A stretch of 25,609 nucleotides of DNA from Candidatus Cloacimonadota bacterium (GTDB taxonomy: Bacteria; Cloacimonadota; Cloacimonadia; Cloacimonadales; TCS61), in the NCBI GenBank assembly GCA_029932755.1, contig JAOZPK010000014.1, positions 1 through 25,609 of the forward strand, written 5' to 3'. Under the pieces are notes generated by a model that saw only the letters and a program-made list of their open reading frames with translations, made no database searches and was not told the origin of the DNA. The translations under genes and the position numbers were made by a program. Below are positions 17,425 to 25,180 of the stretch, in pieces; position 1 is the stretch's first letter; the number at the start of each line of letters is the position of its first letter.

Positions 17425-18210
17425 TTAATTCATACCTATCCCCAGTATCCCTGTCAAAAACAGAATCCACAAAATCGTATTTGGAATGCCATGTATTAAT
17501 AAGGATACCCATGTGTTTTGTGTTCTTTGAGCTATGAATGGTGTAATTAACATGCTTGGCAAAAAACTTATAAAATTCCATTTCATAATGAAGTGAACAA
17601 GATATCCCCAAAGAAGTCCGTTTACTAACCAAGCTGATTTACCATGCGTTTTCTCTTGTCTTGGTAAAATATAACCACGCCACATAAATTCTTCGGCTAC
17701 AATTGCAGTAGTATGAAGAATTATAGTAATAATTAGAAATAGCCAATTTCCGTATAATGATACTCTTAGAAAATCGGTTAATGGAAAATGGATTTCTTTC
17801 AACGGATGAAATAAAATTGGAAAATGGTCAGGGGCTGAAAAAAATGAAATTGTTGCCATCCATTTTGAAATGGGATCCATAATGACAAAATCGAAAACCA
17901 GAACAAATAAAACACCACCAACAATCCATAACCAATCATTCTTAGTAATTCTTTTTAATCTGAATCTTTTTTTAAGAGTTAAATCAGATTGCACTTTTTT
18001 TTCACGCTTAAATAGAATAATGGAAATTGGTAATAACGGAATAATTGGAAGCCATAGAAAGAACGGAAAAAGGAAAATCTCAGGTAAACCCATTCTTTGA
18101 AATGTTGGAATTCCATAATAAAGACCTAAATATAATAGTAATCCAGGAATACCGAATAATAATATGCTTTTCCATAACGAAATGGGCTTAATATTCATCT
18201 CTTTTATCAT
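17425..18210 (-). CDS. CPBP (CAAX/Abi) family intramembrane protease
   Basis: 261-residue multi-helix protein of the CPBP glutamic-type intramembrane endopeptidase family. The signature motifs are visible: EExxxR as EEFMWRG (Glu173, Glu174, Arg178), a histidine in the second motif (LLWGYLVHFIMKW, His206) and HxxxN in the third (His240, Asn244). In bacteria such proteins are linked to bacteriocin immunity or membrane protein processing, but the target here is not known. Its start overlaps the SDR stop in ATGA, so the two are co-translated. A second, diverged CPBP gene lies 5 kb away in the same block. Confidence 0.87.
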   Translation of the reverse strand: MIKEMNIKPISLWKSILLFGIPGLLLYLGLYYGIPTFQRMGLPEIFLFPFFLWLPIIPLLPISIILFKREKKVQSDLTLKKRFRLKRITKNDWLWIVGGVLFVLVFDFVIMDPISKWMATISFFSAPDHFPILFHPLKEIHFPLTDFLRVSLYGNWLFLIITIILHTTAIVAEEFMWRGYILPRQEKTHGKSAWLVNGLLWGYLVHFIMKWNFISFLPSMLITPFIAQRTQNTWVSLLIHGIPNTILWILFLTGILGIGMN

Positions 18211-18938
18211 TTATTTATTTGTTCCATATTGTAAATAACTGGAGTTTTATACTTCCATTTTACCCAAAGTTCATCATCTTTAAGCAAACTTACCATAAAA
18301 TCTGCAACGTTTATTCTACTTGTTTTGCCAGCATTAAAAATTGGACTTCTTATGGGTGAGGGATGAACTGTATATTCTGATACTTCAACTTCATTTATTA
18401 ATGTATCAGGTCTTACCGCAATCCATTCAATATTTTTATTACTCATACCTATCGTTTCGAATAAATATTCTATTGCTGATTCATTGTCTCGTTGTGGTGG
18501 CAATAAGAATCGCATAATCTTCATTACTAAATTCTCTTTTTTATTGAATTTTTCATTCTGTAATTTATTGATGCACGCTGTAGTGTTCATCAATATTATT
18601 TTTATAGTTCTATTTGTACTTATTTCATTAACAATACTAGTAACTCTAATCAATGAATCAGTTACGAGCGTGTACGGTTTCCCTAATATTCCCTTTATCG
18701 AAATATTGTGGCCTAGACAGGATATTACAGCATCAACATCACTTAAACATTGTTTCAACTTTTGATTATCAATTTCTAATATGCTTGCTTTTATTATTTC
18801 TAAATGCTTACTACTTTTTATAGAATCAAATTTTTCTACATTTCTTGTAAATGCTTTAACACTAATCCCACGTTTTAATAATTGTGTAACGACGTTAAAC
18901 CCTGTAGCTCCATTAGCACCTAATACTAGGACTTTCAT
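18207..18938 (-). CDS. Atypical short-chain dehydrogenase/reductase, NAD(P)-binding
   Basis: 243 residues with a Rossmann N-terminus, MKVLVLGANGATG, containing the GxxGxxG nucleotide motif at residues 7-13. DAVISCLG follows at the end of a middle strand, as in NAD(P)H-binding flavin-reductase/NmrA-like SDRs. The classical YxxxK pair is not obvious, so catalysis is uncertain and a regulatory or epimerase-like role is possible. I chose the ATG at 18936-18938 because AAGGAG lies nine bases before it and the protein begins directly at the Rossmann strand. The longer frame to 19061 only adds sequence read across the neighbouring gene's end. It overlaps the CPBP gene by four bases. Confidence 0.84.
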   Translation of the reverse strand: MKVLVLGANGATGFNVVTQLLKRGISVKAFTRNVEKFDSIKSSKHLEIIKASILEIDNQKLKQCLSDVDAVISCLGHNISIKGILGKPYTLVTDSLIRVTSIVNEISTNRTIKIILMNTTACINKLQNEKFNKKENLVMKIMRFLLPPQRDNESAIEYLFETIGMSNKNIEWIAVRPDTLINEVEVSEYTVHPSPIRSPIFNAGKTSRINVADFMVSLLKDDELWVKWKYKTPVIYNMEQINK

Positions 18939-18947
18939 ATAAGTTAT

Positions 18948-18953
18948 CTCCTT
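18948..18953 (-). promoter_or_regulatory. Ribosome binding site fixing the SDR start
   Basis: AAGGAG on the minus strand lies nine bases upstream of the ATG at 18936-18938. It favours this start over the upstream ATG at 19061, which lies within the preceding gene. Confidence 0.75.
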
Positions 18954-18981
18954 CTGATATTTGTGACATACTGTAGTTGTC

Positions 18982-20619
18982 TTAAATCTTCTTCGCTTTG
19001 ACTGAATACATATGAGGAATCTTACCTCCATATTTATCAGAAACCCACCTGCCTTTTTCATTTTCTGTTAGGTTAGGAAAACAATTATAAACTTGATAAG
19101 GGAATTCGTTAAGAAACTCTATTTTCAATCCATTTGTGATTAAGCTATTTAAAACTTCACTTAAACTATGGTGCCACTCAACGTGTTTTAGGTTTTCATT
19201 AGAAACTTTAGATCTGTCAGTATAAGATTTTTCAACAGCTGTTTCAAGTGCTTGTGATTTAAAATAACTATCAGATATCTCAGAATTGTTGTTAAGCGTG
19301 TAAATGAATGGATGAAATTCCACCATATAAAATATTCCATTAGGTTTCAAATAACGACTTATAATCTTCGCCCACTTATCAAGATCATTCAACCAATTAA
19401 TTGCTCCATACGATGTGTAAACAATATCAAAAGTCTCATTTAAGACACTCTCAATATCATATATGTTTGAACGTACAAATCTTGCTGAAAGTTTCAATTC
19501 ATTTGATAATTCAGTGGCTTTTTGTATCGAAATATCAGATATATCAACACCAACTACTTCAGCACCTTGTCTAGCTAATGATAAAGTGTCCATCCCAAAG
19601 TGACACTGAAGGTGAAGAAGTTTCTTCCCTTTTATGTCTCCTAACTCTTTAATTTCAATATGATTTAACGAAGTTTTTCCTTTCTTAAAACTATCAATAT
19701 CATAGAAGATAGAGTTTGCGTGTAAAGTTGTTAATTCATTCCAACTCTCTCTATTATGTTCAAAACTGCCCATATTGATTTTCTTATTTTTATGCTTTTG
19801 TATTTTCAAAAGTTTACTCATGTTTTCCCCGAGTAATAATTCTTTCTCTTTGGTTGAAATATCAAGATTTCTTATTCTATCAATATTATTCCGCAAGTTT
19901 TCTTTTCCATATGGAGTATCAGAGCCCATAATAATCTTATCAGACCCCAAAAAATCAATCGCTTTTAATACTCGCTTATCAGAAGTTACTTGATAAGTTG
20001 AGATGTCATAATACAGATTTTCATCTTTAAAACCAGATTTTATAAATAATTCCAATCCAAATAAATGTGCTACAATCAACTTCAGTTTTGGATGAGTTTT
20101 CTTATATTCAATAAGTTTATAGACTTCTTTGTCAGATAACAAATGTATAAATAAAGGCATATCATTTTCTGTTGCCCAATCTGCTATTTGTGCAAATAAA
20201 TCTGAATCAATTAATATAGGAAACCAACACTGATGTATTTTTAATCCTTTAAATCCTTGCTCTTTATGTTTCGATGTAAGAAAATTAGAAATATCATTAT
20301 TATCATCTGTTAATAAGTAAAATTGAATCACCTTTTCAGGTAAGGATTTTACTAAAGAATAAACATAAGCATTTCCCTTTTTTAAATTTTTTTTTGCATT
20401 TGTTATTGTAATAACAAACCGAGTTATTTGATTAAAAAATTTAGTAACATTCATATTTGGAAAGTACTTTGCTACATTAAGGAATGGATAAGTTTTGTTG
20501 CTATCAAGTTCTCCGGGAACTAAAATGACTTTATCAGCACCATTTTCCAATAAGGTTTGGGATATTTTCTCTGGAGTCAGATAGTCTCCACAAGCATGAG
20601 CATGTCCATCTATAATCAT
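18982..20619 (-). CDS. Fused amidohydrolase and SAM-dependent methyltransferase
   Basis: 545 residues carrying two complete enzymes. Residues 1 to about 272 form an amidohydrolase-2 (metal-dependent TIM-barrel) domain: HxH at His6/His8, His159, His185 in IVAH and Asp234 in MGSDTPYG, ending in the usual GENMSKLL. Residues 283-545 form a class I methyltransferase: it begins MGSFEHNRESWNELT, a normal start for such proteins, with motif I LHLQCHFGMDTLSLA (335-349) and the acidic strand VVGVDIS. Only about ten basic residues (IQKHKNKKIN) join them. AAGGAG lies six bases before the ATG. The methyltransferase start at 19773 has no good ribosome site. The join may be a true fusion or a frameshift in an A-rich run. 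Substrates are unknown. Confidence 0.85.
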   Translation of the reverse strand: MIIDGHAHACGDYLTPEKISQTLLENGADKVILVPGELDSNKTYPFLNVAKYFPNMNVTKFFNQITRFVITITNAKKNLKKGNAYVYSLVKSLPEKVIQFYLLTDDNNDISNFLTSKHKEQGFKGLKIHQCWFPILIDSDLFAQIADWATENDMPLFIHLLSDKEVYKLIEYKKTHPKLKLIVAHLFGLELFIKSGFKDENLYYDISTYQVTSDKRVLKAIDFLGSDKIIMGSDTPYGKENLRNNIDRIRNLDISTKEKELLLGENMSKLLKIQKHKNKKINMGSFEHNRESWNELTTLHANSIFYDIDSFKKGKTSLNHIEIKELGDIKGKKLLHLQCHFGMDTLSLARQGAEVVGVDISDISIQKATELSNELKLSARFVRSNIYDIESVLNETFDIVYTSYGAINWLNDLDKWAKIISRYLKPNGIFYMVEFHPFIYTLNNNSEISDSYFKSQALETAVEKSYTDRSKVSNENLKHVEWHHSLSEVLNSLITNGLKIEFLNEFPYQVYNCFPNLTENEKGRWVSDKYGGKIPHMYSVKAKKI

Positions 20620-20664
20620 TATTGCTCCTTTTTGACTATAACACGGTAAATATTACTTTTTTTG

Positions 20665-21639
20665 TCACTTATTTTTTGCTTGATTAACAATTATTTCCCC
20701 TTCATAAACTGTAGTATATGTTTCCCAATTTGGATTTCCGCCAACGGTTCCACCAATAACATAGATTTTATTGCCAATGGAGCTACACCCAAAAAACACA
20801 TTTTTTGCAGGTAAAGGAGTTGTTTCTAACCAACTATCAGTTTCAGTTTTATAAATAAACACCTTTTTTGAACAATCATCTTTGCCATTTATTATGGTCT
20901 GTCCACCCAAAATAATAATTTCATTATTTACTACGACAGCACCTGGTTTAAAGAGTAATAGTGGTAAATCATTTTTTTGCACCCATTTATTTGAGTTGAT
21001 ATTATAAGTTTCAACTGTTAAAATATCACCCCAAATATTCTCCTTTGTGCCAGCACCACCAATTACATAAATGAGAGAATCTAAAGATACAACTGCTGCA
21101 TTATTTCTTAAAGAAGGAATAGCTGCTTTTTCTGACCATGAATTGGATAGAACATTATATGCTTCATTTTTTTTTGTAATATCTTTCCATGAAGTTAAAC
21201 CGCCCATAATAAAAATATCATTCCCGAAAACACCACAATCAATATGTTGTCTCGCTGTTGGCATTGGTTCTAGTATTCTCCATGTATTGGTTAAAGGATT
21301 GTACTCACGGTTTGTATCTTTGAAAAGATCACCACCGATTGCATAAATTTTCCCATTAACAGCTGCTAAAGCAAAATTCATTGTAGGCTTTGGGATGTCT
21401 GCAAGTTTTATCCATTGATTTTTTTTTGGAGTGAATTTATAAAAAAATGGAGTATTTTTGGTGTCAGTTCTACCTGGGGCAAAATATATTTCATTGTTCA
21501 AGCTAACGGTATCACCCAAATAATAGCCTTCTGGAAGAGATGCCAATTGTTTCCAAACTATTGTTTGAGCTTGTATCCCTGTAATACAAAACCACAAAAA
21601 TAGTATTGCACTTATTTTAAAAAAATTGTTTTTCATCAT
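20665..21639 (-). CDS. Exported Kelch-repeat beta-propeller protein
   Basis: 324 residues: a signal peptide (about 1-24, FFKISAILFLWFCITGIQAQ) and roughly six Kelch blades with the IYAIGG/IFIMGG/YVIGG/IILGG pattern near residues 98, 142, 190, 241 and 292. Kelch propellers bind sugars or proteins, and some (NanM) are sialic-acid mutarotases, but no catalytic signature is clear here. The first ATG overlaps the stop of the PD40 gene upstream, so translation is coupled. A second ATG at 21634-21636 is better spaced from GAGG (five bases) and may be the real start. It belongs to a run of three secreted propeller genes. Confidence 0.85.
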   Translation of the reverse strand: MMKNNFFKISAILFLWFCITGIQAQTIVWKQLASLPEGYYLGDTVSLNNEIYFAPGRTDTKNTPFFYKFTPKKNQWIKLADIPKPTMNFALAAVNGKIYAIGGDLFKDTNREYNPLTNTWRILEPMPTARQHIDCGVFGNDIFIMGGLTSWKDITKKNEAYNVLSNSWSEKAAIPSLRNNAAVVSLDSLIYVIGGAGTKENIWGDILTVETYNINSNKWVQKNDLPLLLFKPGAVVVNNEIIILGGQTIINGKDDCSKKVFIYKTETDSWLETTPLPAKNVFFGCSSIGNKIYVIGGTVGGNPNWETYTTVYEGEIIVNQAKNK

Positions 21640-22580
21640 TTCCTCATTTTTGCAGGATTTAATACTTCTTCTTTAATTTCATCAATTACTTTTGCACTTA
21701 CCCACATAACATCCTCGTTATCTCTGCCAACCCAGCGTGTGAAAAAGAGATATTTACCATCAGGTGATAGCGCAGGAAATCGCTCGCCCCTACTGGTATT
21801 AATTGTTTCACCTAAATTGTATGCTTCTGTCCAAGCCCCATCGGAGAGTCTGTAACTAATAAAGAGATCTTGCTGATTATTTAAACGATTAGAAGAGAAT
21901 AGTAGATAGCTCTCGTCTGGAGCAATAAAAGGCATCCAATTGAGCACACCCTCAGTAGCATTGATGCTTGAAGGGAGTAATTCGGGCTTTTCATAGGCTC
22001 CATTGATAAATTCTGACCGATAAATACCAAAATTGTTCATTGACTCTAAACCTTCAGCATGACCAAAAAAATAGAGTGTGCCATTACTTGTAACGGATGG
22101 TCCATACATATACTTTAGTTCAGGGAAACGAGCGATAATGTTTAAACTTTTTGGTTCACTCCAATTTTTACCTTTTTTTGCTACAAAATAGAGACCCTTT
22201 TCTTTTTCTATGTCATCGGAAATGAAATAGAGTTCATCGCCATCTGGAGAAAAAGCTGGCATACCTCCATATAGAGAGGTCTCAGCTATTGTCCATTGAC
22301 CATCAACCCTGCGCATTGTTTTGAGGAAAATTTCCGTTTCTTTTTCTTTATGCCGCAGGTTTGATTGCCAGAAAACGGTATTCCCATCGGGAGAAAAAGC
22401 AGGGTACCCATGCTCAATTGTACTATCAACTGAGATAATCCCAGGTGCAAAGACAACTGGGATGTCTCCTGGTAAAGGCTGACCGAGATAGGCATTTTTT
22501 GTTTGAAAAATACTTGTCTCCGTTTGAGTGCAACTTACAAAACTTAGTGCCATTAGTAGCATGAATATTAATTTTTTCAT
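21636..22580 (-). CDS. PD40/TolB-like beta-propeller lipoprotein A
   Basis: 314 residues. The N-terminus MKKLIFMLLMALSFVSC is a lipoprotein signal with Cys17 as the lipid site. The rest is a propeller of PD40 repeats: FSPDGNTVFW, FSPDGDELYF, a third with SNGTLYF, one with APDESYLLF and LSPDGKYLFF. TolB-type propellers usually bind proteins or peptidoglycan-linked partners; no enzyme motif is visible. It starts one base after the stop of its paralog and its AAAGGA site lies inside that paralog's last codons. It shares a near-identical leader with the paralog, showing duplication or exchange. Confidence 0.86.
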   Translation of the reverse strand: MKKLIFMLLMALSFVSCTQTETSIFQTKNAYLGQPLPGDIPVVFAPGIISVDSTIEHGYPAFSPDGNTVFWQSNLRHKEKETEIFLKTMRRVDGQWTIAETSLYGGMPAFSPDGDELYFISDDIEKEKGLYFVAKKGKNWSEPKSLNIIARFPELKYMYGPSVTSNGTLYFFGHAEGLESMNNFGIYRSEFINGAYEKPELLPSSINATEGVLNWMPFIAPDESYLLFSSNRLNNQQDLFISYRLSDGAWTEAYNLGETINTSRGERFPALSPDGKYLFFTRWVGRDNEDVMWVSAKVIDEIKEEVLNPAKMRK

Positions 22581-22581
22581 T

Positions 22582-23517
22582 TTATTTCCTTTTAGTTTGT
22601 ATTTTCAACTCTTCAATTATATCCGTAGAAACCCAAAAGAAATCCTGCCCGGGTGTATGCCTCATAAAAAACAAGTATTTTCCATCAGGAGATACCATTG
22701 GAAAACGTTCGCGAGTTTTTGTGTTTATTTTATCTCCCATATTAATTGGATCTCCCCATTCATCTTCTTCAGTTTTAAAACTGATGTATAAATCAATATC
22801 TCCATATCCACCCTCTTGCATGTCTGCAAAAATCACATAGTCTTCATTTGGGGACATGTAAAAGTTCCATGCCTGACGAAAACCTTCATGTATGACAGTG
22901 CTATCTATAAAAGTAAAATTATTGTTTTCATAAGTGTATTTTGAAATTTTACCCCATAAATTTTTATATGCGATTCCTTTTTTTGTGAATATTGGGCTAT
23001 AATTCTGGTCTTCAGTATTATATGGATGACCAATATTGATCGGTTCATTGTCCCATTTCCCATCTTTTTTTTCAACATAATAGGTAGACATATCTGATGA
23101 AACCCATGGACTTTTAACCTGATAAAAATATATTCTTTTCCCGTCAGGAGAAAATACTGGACCGCCATTTAACCCATGAGGATTTTTCTCTGTGAATTCA
23201 GCTAACTTTGGTTTCGTCCAAATTCCATTTGTAAATTTTGAATAAAATATTTGCTCAGTATTTTTTGAACCATCTTCTGTCTTATAATCCCCTGTCCAGG
23301 CTGACCAATAAATCTCATCTCCTTTTGGTGAAATAGCAACTTGGCAATGTTCTGCCCAAGTTGAATCGGAAACAATTCCAGGTGCAAAGACTTCAGGAAT
23401 TAATCCGGGTGGTGTAAGTCCGAAATAGGCATCTTTTGTTTCTAAAAAGTCCTTCTCTGTTTGAGTGCAACTTACAAAACTTAGTGCTATTATTAGCATG
23501 AATATTAGTTTTTTCAT
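22582..23517 (-). CDS. PD40/TolB-like beta-propeller lipoprotein B
   Basis: 311 residues, paralog of the next gene. The lipoprotein leader MKKLIFMLIIALSFVSC has Cys17, and the mature N-terminus keeps IPEVFAPGIVSDST. PD40 blades include ISPKGDEIYW, FSPDGKRIYF, MSPNEDYVIF and VSPDGKYLFF; GERFP in one paralog matches RERFP in the other near the C-terminus. AAGGAG lies nine bases before the ATG. Leader codons match the paralog at 56 of 60 bases while the mature parts are well diverged. It is the first of the tightly packed run B-A-Kelch, suggesting a joint role at the outer membrane. Confidence 0.86.
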   Translation of the reverse strand: MKKLIFMLIIALSFVSCTQTEKDFLETKDAYFGLTPPGLIPEVFAPGIVSDSTWAEHCQVAISPKGDEIYWSAWTGDYKTEDGSKNTEQIFYSKFTNGIWTKPKLAEFTEKNPHGLNGGPVFSPDGKRIYFYQVKSPWVSSDMSTYYVEKKDGKWDNEPINIGHPYNTEDQNYSPIFTKKGIAYKNLWGKISKYTYENNNFTFIDSTVIHEGFRQAWNFYMSPNEDYVIFADMQEGGYGDIDLYISFKTEEDEWGDPINMGDKINTKTRERFPMVSPDGKYLFFMRHTPGQDFFWVSTDIIEELKIQTKRK

Positions 23518-23538
23518 TTCATTTCTCTCCTTAAATAC

Positions 23539-24276
23539 TCAAGCCAATTTATCCTGCTTTCCCCAAATTCGTAATACAAATATCCAAATTCCTATACTCA
23601 CAAATAGAATTATTAGTTTTGAACTACCTGTAATTCCATCCTTTATAATTGGATTAAACACCATAATATTTACTAACAGATGAAAACAAGTACAAGCAAT
23701 AATTGATTTTGTTTTCATGGCAATTTGTCCAATTCCCCAACTCCCTAAAATCAGGATTCCAAGGGATAATAAATTTGAAAGAATGGAAAAATCATTAATA
23801 AAATTTAAGTGCCAAGAATACCATAAAAGACCAATTAGCGGATATTTGATCAACGGTTTTATTTCCCATAATTCATCTTCAAGATAACCACGCCAACCGA
23901 TCTCCTCAGCAAAGCAATAGATAAATGTTGCTACTGCTCCGATTAGACCAAAATAATGATTATTAATACTTTTTGAATTTGTAACACCAATAATTAACAT
24001 CAAAACAATTGGGATAAGACTCATTAAAATACTTAATTTTTTTGATGTACCCCAAATTGACATATTGGTTTTACGTTTTTTCTTTAACAGGTTAATTGAA
24101 ATAAGAGCTCCGATTATTACACCTATTGCTCCTAATGGACTAAATAAGATCAAAGTAAAAACAGGGAGTTTATCTAATACTGAATTCCAACCCAACATAT
24201 CAAATCTAAATATATTCGATAATGATATAGCTATTATATAGAAAACAATAATTCTTAATATTTGTGAATTTTTCAT
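23539..24276 (-). CDS. CPBP (CAAX/Abi) family intramembrane protease, second copy
   Basis: 245 residues with about seven hydrophobic helices. The catalytic pattern is complete: EEIGWRGYL (Glu124, Glu125, Arg129), WHLNF (His156) and HLLVN (His199, Asn203). It is clearly diverged from the copy at 17425-18210, so it is more likely an independent acquisition than a recent duplicate. Its stop lies 21 bases before the lipoprotein B start, so it may head that run. AAAAGGA lies before the ATG. The role could be immunity or membrane proteolysis; the sequence does not decide. Confidence 0.87.
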   Translation of the reverse strand: MKNSQILRIIVFYIIAISLSNIFRFDMLGWNSVLDKLPVFTLILFSPLGAIGVIIGALISINLLKKKRKTNMSIWGTSKKLSILMSLIPIVLMLIIGVTNSKSINNHYFGLIGAVATFIYCFAEEIGWRGYLEDELWEIKPLIKYPLIGLLWYSWHLNFINDFSILSNLLSLGILILGSWGIGQIAMKTKSIIACTCFHLLVNIMVFNPIIKDGITGSSKLIILFVSIGIWIFVLRIWGKQDKLA

Positions 24277-24415
24277 TTATCTATCCTTTTATCATTAGCC
24301 AAACCTCTGAAATTAGCACATTGACTATTGACGTTTTTTGTTTGTTTATTTGAAATACTAATCATCATTTTTAATTTATCCGTTATATATGAAATTTGAG
24401 TTTTTTCCCAGCAGT
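24277..24415. other. AT-rich spacer without a recognised feature
   Basis: This gap lies between the start of the second CPBP gene and the relic end of the barrel gene. I see no reading frame of coding character, hairpin or consensus promoter in it. It presumably holds the CPBP promoter. Confidence 0.4.
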
Positions 24416-25009
24416 TTACCGAACAGGTGTTAAGTAAAATATTACACTTCCGTTTAAACTAACATTAAAAAAATTATAGTCTGTTTCCATTGTTTTAAGC
24501 CAAAATAATTGTGGACCTACCATAATTCACCACCTTTTTGCTACTAACCACTCCTTATCTATACTCATATTTATTCCATATCCATTTCCTCCATCATCAT
24601 CAAAAGCCTCTGACCATTTTTGGGCAAAGAATACCTTACTATGCGCTCCTAAAATAGATATTTTTATGTCATTGGGTGTGAGATAACTAAAACCCAGTCC
24701 AAATGCATCAAGATTTATATAATCATACTCTCCAACTTTTAGTTTATTCAAACCACCAAATTCACCAATTTGTATAGAAAATTTATCCGTAAACCCCCAA
24801 CCGATTGCATGATTTTTAGTAGCAATGGACAAACCAGAGCTATTAATATTTGAATTTTCCCTTGTATAACCTGATCCAAGACTAAATTTTATGAATAATC
24901 CCTCCCGAGCATTAAGCATATTTATTTGAAAAAGTAATATACAAAAGACAATATCCAATATTATCATTTTGTGTTTGTCTATAGTATTTATGTCTAAAGT
25001 GTTTTTCAT
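24416..25009 (-). pseudogene. Outer-membrane barrel-like protein interrupted by in-frame TGA
   Basis: Open frame of 160 codons from 25009 to a TGA at 24527-24529, but coding character continues in the same frame. After the TGA it reads IMVGPQLFWLKTMETDY, then NFFNVSLNGSVIFYLTPVR, and stops at a TAA at 24416-24418. The alternating polar/hydrophobic pattern and aromatic tail suit the last strands of an outer-membrane beta barrel. A GGA to TGA change would explain the stop (RW-Gly-IMVG). The N-terminus has a hydrophobic signal segment (MIILDIVFCILLFQINMLNA), preceded by 14 residues; GGAG lies seven bases before the ATG at 25009. The truncated product lacks its final strands and would probably not fold as a barrel. 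Confidence 0.68.
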
Positions 25010-25038
25010 TTAAGTTCTCCTTAAAGTTAATCTGTAAA

Positions 25039-25149
25039 TTATGGTCTTTTTAGATTCTCAATTACCTTTGTTGATTCCAAAAGAAATCCTGCCCAGGTGT
25101 ATGCCGCATAAATTAGTGTTATTAGTAGCATAAATATTATTCTTTTCAT
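25039..25149 (-). pseudogene. Deletion scar of a third PD40 lipoprotein gene (36-codon mini-ORF)
   Basis: The mini-ORF starts MKRIIFMLLITLI, like the PD40 leaders, and ends ESTKVIENLK, like the paralog's VSTDIIEELK. At the DNA level 25077-25112 matches the 3' end of lipoprotein B (22633-22668) at 34 of 36 bases. Bases 25113-25164 match the leader and ribosome site of lipoprotein A (22544-22594). The two ends are thus joined directly, with the roughly 900-base middle missing. The junction stays open, so a 36-residue hydrophobic peptide could still be made from the AAAAGG upstream. The expected reading is a dead remnant. Confidence 0.75.
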
Positions 25150-25180
25150 TTTATAACCTTTTAGATCCTATTCATTATTT

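Noticed and set aside
18939..19061. Longer SDR start at 19061
   Set aside because: The extra 41 residues are unlike the family, overlap the fusion gene and lack a ribosome site; AAGGAG supports the start at 18938.
24527..24529. UGA recoded as glycine (as in Gracilibacteria)
   Set aside because: Several intact genes end naturally at TGA (TldD, SDR, Kelch, lipoprotein A, second CPBP), so UGA is a normal stop here; the single internal TGA is better read as a mutation.
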